The notes under the pieces: model-generated
The model's database searches: none
What the model saw: only the letters and a program-made list of their open reading frames with translations
Told to the model about the DNA's origin: nothing
Position numbers and translations under genes: made by a program
DNA from: JAPOUP01 sp965201085
GTDB taxonomy: Bacteria > Pseudomonadota > Alphaproteobacteria > Rhodobacterales > Rhodobacteraceae
Assembly: GCA_965201085.1 (NCBI GenBank)
Contig: CBDAVS010000025.1
Coordinates: 806,001 to 870,000, forward strand
DNA: 64,000 nucleotides
Reading direction: 5' to 3'
Shown: one piece after another, positions 37,412 to 46,500 of the stretch
Layout of the letters: the number at the start of each line of letters is the position of its first letter
Position numbering within the stretch: the first letter of the stretch is position 1

Positions 37412-38650
37412 TCATTGGTAAATTCGGACCCGCGCCTTTTCAAGGCGATCGAGAATCTGATCCAGCCTATCCGGCTTCACCATGAATTCCTGGAATCCTT
37501 CCATACCGGCCTTCGCCATCTCCGCCGGGGCGTCCCTGTCAAAGAACTGGGCGATCCCACCTTCGGCGGCTGACAGCATCGCAAAACCGGCCTGGAGGAA
37601 TTTGTCATCCGCCACAGCGGATCCGGAGTTGATCGGCAACTGACCGAGCGTTTCGTTGATCTTGGTCTGAACGTCGGCACGGGCGATGAACGCAAGGAAC
37701 TTTCTGGCGTTCTCTTTGTTGGAAGCATTTGCCGGGATATGTACGGTATCGGTCGGAGCTTCCTCGGCGACCGGAATTCCAGCGGCGATCTGCGGGAACT
37801 GGAAGAAACCCAGTTGATCGTCGGTCAGGCCGGCCTCGCGGAGCGGAGCGACGGCGAAGTTACCCATGACGTACATGGCAGCGTCTCCCTGCACCATCGG
37901 CGCAAGCGCTTCCTGCCACGAAAACGCCGCGTGGTTTTCGATGAAAAAGCCAGCTTCGAGAAGCTCTTTCCAGTTTGCCATGGTGGCGCGGACACGCTCA
38001 TCGGTCCATTCGATTTCACCTCTCGTGAGCGCCATGTGGAAGTCATAGCCGTTCGTCCTGAGGTTGAGGTAGTCAAACACACCGGCGGCGGTCCAGAGAT
38101 ATTTCGTCCCGATCGTGATCGGGATCACGCCATTATCGATCAACGTTTGGCCAGCCTGCTTGAATTCCTCCCAATTGGTCGGAACGGCGATACCGTATCG
38201 CTCGAAAATGTCCTTCCGATAGTAAACACCCCACTGATAGTAGGTGTACGGGACACCCCATTTCTTGCCGTCGATGGTCATCGAAGCCGCTGCGGATTTC
38301 AGGGACTCATTCAACCCCTGATCTTCCCAAACATCATCGACGGCCTCGAACAGTCCTGCGTTGACATAGGGTAGCATTCGATTGCCGGCATACCAATTGG
38401 CGATATCGGGCGCGTCCGCCGTGAGGAAGTTCCTGATCGAAGTTTTGTAGCCTTCGTGATCAAAGACGTTCCAGGTGACGGTGATATCCGGATTTTCCGA
38501 CTCGAAGTCCTTTATAAGCTGCTCGAAAGCCGCTTTGGGGGCGGGATCTGAAGTATCTGTATTGATCACAAGTTCGCTCGCCACCGCAGGCAGGGTGAGA
38601 GCCGCCGAAGCGATGCAGGCAACCACACGCGACATTAACGACAGATTCAT
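37412..38650 (-). CDS. extracellular sugar-binding protein, family 1
   Basis: A 412-residue binding protein of the CUT1 class (UgpB/MalE-like). The signal peptide is ACIASAALTLPAVA, cleaved about residue 24-25. The family pattern FEQLIKDFESENPDITVTWN and the segment WGVPYTYYQWGVYYRKDIFE are typical of oligosaccharide or polyol binders. It feeds the two permeases downstream. A GAGAGG ribosome site precedes ATG 38650. It is divergent from the ATPase gene, with a shared upstream region containing a palindrome. Confidence 0.88.
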   Translation of the reverse strand: MNLSLMSRVVACIASAALTLPAVASELVINTDTSDPAPKAAFEQLIKDFESENPDITVTWNVFDHEGYKTSIRNFLTADAPDIANWYAGNRMLPYVNAGLFEAVDDVWEDQGLNESLKSAAASMTIDGKKWGVPYTYYQWGVYYRKDIFERYGIAVPTNWEEFKQAGQTLIDNGVIPITIGTKYLWTAAGVFDYLNLRTNGYDFHMALTRGEIEWTDERVRATMANWKELLEAGFFIENHAAFSWQEALAPMVQGDAAMYVMGNFAVAPLREAGLTDDQLGFFQFPQIAAGIPVAEEAPTDTVHIPANASNKENARKFLAFIARADVQTKINETLGQLPINSGSAVADDKFLQAGFAMLSAAEGGIAQFFDRDAPAEMAKAGMEGFQEFMVKPDRLDQILDRLEKARVRIYQ

Positions 38651-38738
38651 TGGGTTTCCTCTCTTTTGGATCGATATCGTTGCTATCTGATGGTAGCCCT
38701 AACATATTTGAGGCTGCCGGCGCAATGTCAAACCCTAA

Positions 38739-38768
38739 CCGAAGCACCGATCTCGACAGATGCTTCGG
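38739..38768. promoter_or_regulatory. palindrome in divergent CUT1 promoter region
   Basis: CCGAAGCA (38739-38746) and TGCTTCGG (38761-38768) form a perfect 8-bp inverted repeat with 14 bases between. It lies in the 345-bp region between the binding-protein gene and the ATPase gene, where both promoters must be. It could be the operator of an unlinked regulator, or an mRNA hairpin. Confidence 0.35.
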
Positions 38769-38995
38769 AGTGTGGCAATTGATTTCCGGCAGCGCATCCG
38801 AGGCTACGACGATATGATGGGTTCATCCAGATTCGGTTATCGTGCGGGGCATACCTGCCTGTTCGGAGCGCCATCGCGTTTCAATTCGGGCCATGCTGCA
38901 ATCTTTGACGATCAATCGGTGCGCTTCCCGGTGCACCAGACGGGTTTCCGATCGAGAACGTCATTCGTTTCGGACATATGCGGAGGAGTGCGTGG

Positions 38996-40060
38996 ATGTC
39001 TGGCGTAGTACTGAGAAACGTCAACAAGTCTTTCGGCGATGTTGAGGTCATCCACGATGTGGATCTCGTTGTCGAAAACGGCGAATTCTGTGTATTCGTG
39101 GGACCGTCGGGCTGCGGGAAGTCAACCCTGCTTCGGTTGGTCGCCGGTTTGGAGGAGGTGACTTCGGGGACGATTTTTATCGACCATCAGGACGTAACGC
39201 GGGTTGATCCAGCGGCGCGCGGAATCGCCATGGTGTTCCAGACCTACGCTCTCTATCCACACATGACGGTCGAGGAAAACATGGGGTTCGGGCTCAGAAT
39301 GAACGGCGTGCCCAAAGATGAGGTCGCCGCCAAGGTCGATGCCGCGGCCGACATCCTGAAACTGAAGGAGTATCTCAAACGCAGGCCGAAGGCCCTGTCG
39401 GGAGGGCAGCGCCAAAGGGTTGCCATCGGTCGGGCCATCGTTCGCGGACCGGGTGTATTTCTTTTTGATGAACCGCTGTCGAACCTCGATGCCGAACTAC
39501 GGGTGGAAATGCGGGTGGAGATCGCGCGTCTGCATGCGGAACTTGGCGCGACGATGATCTACGTGACGCATGACCAGGTCGAGGCCATGACCCTTGCCGA
39601 CAAGATCGTTGTTCTGCGCGCTGGCAATGTAGAGCAGGTCGGCTCGCCTATGGATCTATACCGAAATCCGGACAACAGGTTCGTGGCGGGTTTTATCGGA
39701 TCGCCGGGAATGAATTTCCTTGAAGGGGTGGTCGAGGGCGTTGGCGTGCGCGTTCCAGCCCTCGAAGGGCTCGAGATTTCGACGGGTCTAAGCCTACCTT
39801 CGGAAGGAACTCCGGTAACAGTGGGTCTGCGTCCGCAGGTACTCGGGATCGAACCAGACGAATCAAGCGGACTGGTAATCGAACTGTCCGAACAGCTAGG
39901 CGGTGTAACCTATGATTATCTGACGACACCGACCGGTGAACGGATCATCGTCGAATCCCGTAGCGATGCAAGTCTCCCTGCCGGCACATCAGTGAATCTG
40001 GCATTCGAACATGGTGACACAATGCTGTTCGAAACCGGGTTGGGGTTGCGCATCAGGTAG
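38996..40060 (+). CDS. sugar ABC transporter ATPase (UgpC/MsmK-like)
   Basis: A 354-residue ATPase with Walker A GPSGCGKST, Q-loop FQTYALYPHMT, signature LSGGQRQRVAIGRA, Walker B VFLFDEPLSNLDAELR, and a C-terminal OB-like (TOBE) regulatory domain from about residue 235, all typical of CUT1 ATPases. ATG 38996 has a strong GGAGGAG eight bases upstream; the longer frame adds six unlikely residues. It energises the divergent binding protein/permease set. ISNCY copy B starts at the base after its stop codon, so the insertion spared the gene but removed any native terminator. Confidence 0.9.
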   Translation: MSGVVLRNVNKSFGDVEVIHDVDLVVENGEFCVFVGPSGCGKSTLLRLVAGLEEVTSGTIFIDHQDVTRVDPAARGIAMVFQTYALYPHMTVEENMGFGLRMNGVPKDEVAAKVDAAADILKLKEYLKRRPKALSGGQRQRVAIGRAIVRGPGVFLFDEPLSNLDAELRVEMRVEIARLHAELGATMIYVTHDQVEAMTLADKIVVLRAGNVEQVGSPMDLYRNPDNRFVAGFIGSPGMNFLEGVVEGVGVRVPALEGLEISTGLSLPSEGTPVTVGLRPQVLGIEPDESSGLVIELSEQLGGVTYDYLTTPTGERIIVESRSDASLPAGTSVNLAFEHGDTMLFETGLGLRIR

Positions 40061-41873
40061 CTAGTGTCTGCCAGAAAACCCCGTGTTTTTCCGGGGATCG
40101 GGCCGAATCCGGCGGATTCCGGCTTCACGGGACCCTGGCCGGGCCCGTCGGAGCGCCGCCCGGGGCTTCGACGGGACGGTCGGTGGCGGGAACATATGGT
40201 GAACATCCGGGCCTCCGCCGGCCCGCGGGCACGCCGGTGCGGGCCCCGCAGCGGCGGGACCTTCCATGGGCCGGTTTACCGGTGGACGCCCCGGTCAGGC
40301 GGCGGCGGGGAGCCTGAGGCGCTCCCTCGCCCGGAGCATCAGGCCGAGGCGGTGGACGTTCGCGGCCAGCACCGCCAGCGCCACGGTGCGGGCGAAACCC
40401 TTCTTTCCGTGGCTCCGCACCCGGTCGAGGCCACGGTGCTCCAGGTTGTTGATGGCCGATTCGACGGCGGCGTGGGCGCGCCGCGCCTCGCGGAACGCCT
40501 CCCCGCTTTCCCGGACACGGTCCGCCTTCGACAGCCTGCCTTTCCGCGGCATGGCGTTCAGCTCCAGCATCCCGGCAGGCCTCAGCCGGTTCGAGGGGCT
40601 GTGGAAACCACGGTCGAAGCTCACCACCGACAGGTCGGGGAACCGGGCCCGCGCCTCCTCCACCATGGGGACCGCCACGTCCACGTCGCTCCCCTCCCAC
40701 ATCACCGAATGGTGCAGGAGGAATCCGTGACGGTCCTCAAGGACGCAGACCGGAACGCCGAGCTCCACCGGGACCCCGGCCTTTCCCTTCGATATCCAGC
40801 GGGTGTGCGGCTCGAATATCGAGTGCACCTTCTCGCGGTGCGGGATCGTCCCTCCCTTCAGGATCCGCCGTCCGGTCAGGTCCGCCTGGTGCCTGACATG
40901 GCCGATGAAGCCCCGGATACTGTCCGATGAGCCCGGGATGCCCAACATATCGTCGATCTCCGCGCAGCTGGCCTCCGCCCTGTCCGCCAGCTTCAGGGCG
41001 AGCCGGAGCAGCGCCTCCACGTCCCTCGGGCGGGAGTTGGCGAGCCGTGACGTGGCCACCCGGAGGTAGCCTTTCCGGAGCTTTCTGCAAAGGTATTCCT
41101 TCTGCCGCCAGCCGCGTAGCCCCAGCCCCCCGCAGGCCCGGGACACGTCCCGGACCATGCACCGCGCCGCGTCCATCAGCAGGCTGCGGTCGGTCGGATG
41201 GTGGACGTCGGTCTCGACCACGAAGGAATCACAGCGGCCGCGCAACGCGGCGCCAGGCTTTTTTCCGGCCACCCTGTGGCCCCTCTCCACGACCATCCTT
41301 CCGACCTCGGCGAGGAGTTCCGGCGTGAGGAGCGACACGTTGTCAACCAGACGCTGGTATTCGTATCCGTATCCGTCCACGTCCCATGATCCGTGGCCCG
41401 GCCTCCGGCCTTCGCCGGATCGGGATGTGTTGGTTCGCCAGTTCCTGAAGCCGGTCGAAATCGCACCCGAGACCCTGCTTCACGACCCCCAGCACCAGGA
41501 TGGTCAACGGTTCCATCCCCGGCCTGCCGACCCGGCGGCTCCTTCCGGGCAGCACCATCCTGTCCAGAAGCCGGAACAGCCGCTTTCGGGTCCCTTCGTC
41601 GCTGTAGAGGTCCTGGAGGCCGATCAGGATCGCCGGGATGTCGTCCCTCGATTTCACGTTCAGCCTGATCTCCGGGATGCCGGGGCGCCGGGCCGCCGCT
41701 GGGTGTCGTGGACCTTGCGCATGGGGGGCTCCTGAAGGGGAGGATTGGCGGATTCCGCGGCATATGGTGGCGAATCCGCCCCCTGACTGCCATATCCGGT
41801 GATTCTTCGCAAGGCGAATTCCGTCATTTACCGCGAAAAAACCGCAGCCTGGCAGTTTTCTGGCGGACACTAG
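40061..41873 (-). mobile_element. ISNCY-type insertion sequence, copy B (both ends present)
   Basis: The element begins CTAGTGTCTGCCAGAAAACC at 40061 and ends, on the other strand, CTAGTGTCCGCCAGAAAACT at 41873, so it has near-perfect terminal repeats of about 20 bp. It begins one base after the ATPase stop codon. A second, partial copy begins immediately at 41874 in direct orientation. At about 1.8 kb the size is normal for ISNCY elements. Its transposase is frameshifted. Confidence 0.8.
40295..41722 (-). pseudogene. ISNCY-family transposase, frameshifted
   Basis: The main frame (40295-41380, 361 residues) carries CDSFVVETDVHHPTDRSLLM, ISKGKAGVPVELG, VVSFDRGFHSP and VESAINNLEHRGLDRVRSHG, which together identify the ISNCY DDE transposase catalytic domain. 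The N-terminal 110 or so residues (MRKVHDTQRR from ATG 41722, then SRDDIPAILIGLQDLYSDE and LGCDFDRLQELANQH) lie in other frames, so at least two frameshifts have occurred. Full length would be about 475. It is probably inactive, though the catalytic half is intact. Confidence 0.8.
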
Positions 41874-42160
41874 CTAGTGTCTGCCAGAAAACCCCGTGTT
41901 TTTCCGGGGATCGGGCCGAATCCGGCGGATTCCGGCTTCACGGGTCCCTGGCCGGGCCCGTCGGAGCGCCGCCCGGGGCTTCGACGGGACGGTCGGTGGC
42001 GGGAACATATAGTGAACATCCGGACCTCCGCCGGCCCGCGGGCACGCCGGTCCGGGCCCCGCAGCGGCGGGGCCTTCCATGGGCCGGTTCACCGGTGGAC
42101 GCCCCGGTCAGGCGGCGGCGGGGAGCACGGGGCGCTCCCTCCCGCGCGGCATCGGGCCGG
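41874..42160 (-). mobile_element. ISNCY partial copy C, tandem to copy B
   Basis: This stretch starts with the same terminal repeat (CTAGTGTCTGCCAGAAAACC) and is nearly identical to 40061-40335 for about 285 bp, then breaks off into unrelated sequence near 42160. It is the left end of a second element, truncated by deletion or a later insertion. Confidence 0.8.
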
Positions 42161-42780
42161 TGGAGAAACGGTAATTCCCAGCTCTCCCGGGGCGGGACCG
42201 AGGCCGCCCGTCCGGCCATGCCCCGCAGTCGTTCGACCGCCTTTTCGTCCAGGCGGTCCATCATCCGCTGGATCCTGTCCACCGGGATGTCGACGCCGAA
42301 CTCCCGCTCCAGCCGCAGGCCCTCGCCGTATGGAAGGGCACGCGGCCCGACATCCTCCGGCGGGTCGGCGGGACCGGGCCAGTCCGGGCCCTTCCCGTGC
42401 GGGACGTTCAGCCTGGCGGGCCCCTCGGGAAGGAAGGACCCGGGGCGGCGCTCCTCCCGGATCTCCCCGGTGAGGGGCCCGGCGACCTCCCTGAGGCGCT
42501 CCCGGGCTGTCCCCGGACGCGCCACTCAGACATGCCTTACGATGCGCCGGCGGACCTTCCAGCCGATACGCGGGGATCCGGCGATCCGGACCGCTTTCCC
42601 GGGGAGTTCGGTGTTGCGTTGGTTCGCACGAACGTGCGGTCACCGTAGCGGATCCGGCGTGAAAGGCGAATGAACAGTCGCTGCCAGACACCACACCGGC
42701 ATCCCCAGACCTGCAGGCGGCGGAAAACGTTATATACAATGCCTTGACGGCACACCCGCCGCAGCGGGAATCCATAGACC
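42161..42780. other. debris of other insertion sequences
   Basis: On the minus strand 42170-42540 gives a protein-like fragment (EREFGVDIPVDRIQRMMDRL) reminiscent of IS1634-type transposase N-termini. The 42600-42760 part gives VYNVFRRLQVWG, then VWQRLFIRLS, resembling the IS5 pattern VY-x-x-FRRW then GVW-x-x-LF. Both are short and uncertain. No intact gene is present. Confidence 0.35.
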
Positions 42781-43549
42781 GTCGAAGTCAGACCCCGGCC
42801 CGCCAACCGCGCACGGGGCCTGCGCCAGGCCCGGCCCGGACCGCTTTCTTTCCTCTTCCGAAAGGACGGTTGCCGCACGCCTGGTCCGTGCCATGTCATC
42901 CCGCCTTTTCGCTTCCCCGCCGCTCCCCGGCGGCCGAGGGCAGCGAAGCATGTTCCGCGCCGGAACGCGGGGACAGGTTTTCGGCACACCGCCAGCCATC
43001 CACATCGGGCCGGGCTCCGCGCATCCCGCGGAATGCGGCGCCACGTGCGGAAAACCGCCTGCGGCGCACCGATGGCCGGCGTGACCTGATTCCAGACCGT
43101 CAAAGGCGTGTCGGGCATGACGCGCCCGGTGTTCCGGCAAAGGCCTGCATGGCCAGGCGTTCCGTATCCGCGGCTGCCAGGCGGAGCTGGCCTTCAAACG
43201 GGACCGCCGCCGCTTCCTGGCCGTAAGTCCGCCAGGCCCTGACGAACCTCTGGTTCCGGCCGAGGGCCGGAAGACCGGCGGGCTGGACGAATTCGACAAT
43301 GATCCGTTCGCCAGACCGTTCCGGCGACGCTTCCTGGAGGTTCCGCCGCCAGGCATGGCGCTCCGCGGATCCGGATCCAGCCGGGATCCGGAATGACATG
43401 TCCCGCGCAACCGCCCACCGGGCCCCCGGCGGGCGTTTCGGCACTTCCGGGGAACCGGAAGCCCCGCCGTCGGCCGTCGTGGCCCGGTGGCTCGCCGTTG
43501 CCGGGCGGCGGCCGTTCGCCGCCGCCCCTCGGCCCGGTGTCCGCCGCGC
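42781..43549. other. GC-rich region without a recognised gene
   Basis: About 770 bp downstream of the autotransporter gene. A minus-strand stretch (about 43140-43300) reads like ordinary protein (ERIIVEFVQPAGLPALGRNQ) but has no start, stop or family I know, so it may be a gene remnant. Confidence 0.35.
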
Positions 43550-46500
43550 TCAGAAGCCGGCGGACAGCCTGAGCGTGACGGCGTGGACGTCCGCTTCCGC
43601 GGCGCCGGTCCGCCGGGTCTCGAAGGCGAGGCCGAGGCCGGCCGCCCCCCCGAAGGCGCCCAGGTCGATCCCGGCGCGCAGATGGCGCCCGCCGCCCCGC
43701 TCCAGCCGCAGCGCCGCATGCGGCGCCAGAAGGCGCCGGCCGGGGCCGGGCAGCTTCGCGCCCCAGGCGGCGCGACCGCCGATCCAGGCGGCCGGACGCC
43801 CGTCCGCGGCCTTCGCCGTCTCCGCCGGCGCCGGCAGCAGGCCCGCCGCGCCCGCCTTGCCCGAAAGGCCCGCCGTCTCCGCGCCCCAGCCCTGCGACAG
43901 GCTGAAGCCCAGCCCGGTCCCGTCGCCCCGGCGGGCCATGGCCAGCGTCGCCGAGACGCCCCGGGATCCGGAAACGCCGGCCGAGTACCAGCGCCCCTCG
44001 GCCCCGGCCCGCCAGCGGCCCCAGCCGCGCGCGGCCTCGCCCGACGCCTCAAGCCCCGAGCCGGTCTCCCCGTCGCCGCCGTCGGCGCGGGCGCCCAGGC
44101 GCAGGCCGCCCGTCCAGCCGCCGTCCGGGGAGGCGTAGCGCATCCGCAGGCCCATACGGGCCCGCGTGACCGAGGCCGAGGCCCCCGCCGCCGCGCCGCT
44201 CTCCACCGAGAGACGCGCCCAGCCCGCGTCGCCGGCCGCCGAGACGTCCAGCCCGCCGCCCCGGTGGAGCGTCCGCTCGGCCCCGACCAGGCCCATCCCG
44301 AAGGCGAGGCCGCCCCCGAGCCGGACGCTCCCCTCCGGCGGGGCCCGCCCCGCCTCCGGGAGGTCCGCCGGGCCGGGGGACGGTGCCTCCCCGCTCCAGA
44401 GGCCGTCCACCGTTCCCCGGCCCGAGCCGGCGATGCCCCACAGCGTCAGGCCGCCGCCGAGGCTGGCCCTCGCGTAGGGATAGACCGCCGAGAGCCGGGT
44501 CTCCGCGAAGCCCCGGGCCGAGGCGTCCCCGCCGGAGAGCGCCGCCGTCCCTTCGCTCTCGGCGAAGGCGAGGCCCGCCGTCCACCGGCCGTCCACCGCG
44601 GCGTCCATGCCGAGGAACAGCGCGCCGCCCGGGGCGGAGCCGCCGCCCCCTCCCCAGAGGGTGAGGCGCGGCCCGTCCCCGGCGGCCGCGCCGCCCGGCG
44701 CGAACCGCGCTCCCGGACCCTCCGCCGCCGGGCGGCCGAGGGACACCGAGAAGCCCTGGTTCCTGACGAGGCCGCGCAGGTCCGCGAGGGTGAGCGACGC
44801 GGGCCTTCCGTCCGTCCCGACGGAGCCGGGCCGGACGCCCGCCTGCCCGAGGGACCGCCCCGCGCATTCCGCGGGGGTCCCGAAGGCCGCGCAGCCGCCC
44901 GGATTCCCGGCCAGGCCCGCGAAGGCCGCGAACCCGGTACCGCCGTCCCCGGACGTGCGCCGCCCGATCACGGTGGAGACCTCATTCATCGTGCGGCGCG
45001 CCAGGCTGGCAAGGGGCGCGCCCAGCGCCGATGACGGGCTGCCGTCGAAGCGGGCGTGCAGGGTGTAGCTCCCGGTGCTGGAGCGGCGGCCCCTTACCAT
45101 GAGGTAATAGGTGCCGGCGGTGACGTCCCGCGCGACCCGGAAGTTCCGGCCCGCGCCGCCGTCGTTGTCGGTCGCCAGCCGCGAGCCGCCGGAATCCTCC
45201 AGGCGGCCGACCGTGTCGGTGCCTCCGCTGCTGTGGACCGTAAGCCTGCCGGAGGACGGCACGTCGATCCGGAAGTAGTCGACGTCCCCGGCCGTCAGCC
45301 CGGCGTCGGTTTCCGACGGCAGCGACACGGTCTCGGCGGTCCCCCGCGTGCTTCCCTGGTCGTCGCCGGACGGCGGCGGCGGCGGGGAACTCGCCACGAA
45401 GCGCGCGCGCAGCGTGTAGGGGCCGGTATCGGTGTTGGTGTCGCCCGCCAACCGGACGTAGTAGGTGCCGGCGGAGACGTCCCAGCGCATCCGCAGGATC
45501 CCCTCCACTTCGCCCTCGAAGATTTCATCCAACGCCGTTCCACCGGAGTTCCGCAGACCGAATCCGGCGTTCACCTGCCCGGTGGTGTAGACCTCCAGCC
45601 TGCCGGCGGCCCGCACGGTGATCCGGAAGTGGTCCACGTCCCCCGCCGTCAGGAAGCCGAAGGTGTCCGAGGGCACGGACACGGCCGCGGCGGTCGCCAG
45701 CGTGTCGCCGTGGTCGGGCAGGGATGCCCGATGGCGGACATGCAGGGTGTAGCCGCCTGTGACGGCGGCGTCGTCGCCTGTCACCCCGATGTAGTACGTA
45801 CCCGCCGGGACGTGCCGCACGATCCGAAAGTTCCGGCCCGCGCCGCCGCGGCCGTCGTTCGCCAGCTCCTGGCCGCCGGAATCCTCCAGATGGCCGGAGG
45901 TGGCGGTGCCACCGCTGGTGTGGACCTCCAGATAGCCGGAGGACGCGACCCTGATCCGGAAGCGGTCCGTTTCCCCCGCTGTCAGGGAGGCGGCGGTGTC
46001 CGACGGCACGGAAACCTCCGTGGGGTCCGCCCGAAAGCGCACGTGCAGCGTGTAGCTCCCGGTGCTGGAGCCGCGGCCCCTCACCATGAGGAAATAGGTG
46101 CCCGCCGGGACGTGCCGCACGATCCGGAAGTTCCGGCCCGCGCCGCCGTCGTTGTCGGTCACCAGCCTTGAGCCGTCGGAATCCTCCAGACGGCCGACGG
46201 TGTCCGTGGCGCCGCTGCTGTGGACCTCCAGCCTGCCGGCGGACTCGACCCTGATCCGGAAGTAGTCCCTGTCCCCCGCCGTCAGGGAGGCGGAGGTGTC
46301 CGACCGCGGGGAAACCCCCGCGGCGGACAGCCGCGCGCCGCCCTGGTCGGGTGGCGGCGCGCTCGACCCGAAGTCCACGTGCAGCGTGTAGCTCCCGGCG
46401 GTGGCGCCGTCATGGCCCGCCACCCGGACGTAGTAGGTGCCCGCCTGGACGTCCCGCCCGATCCGGAAGTTCAAACCCTCGCCGCCGTCACCGTCATCCG

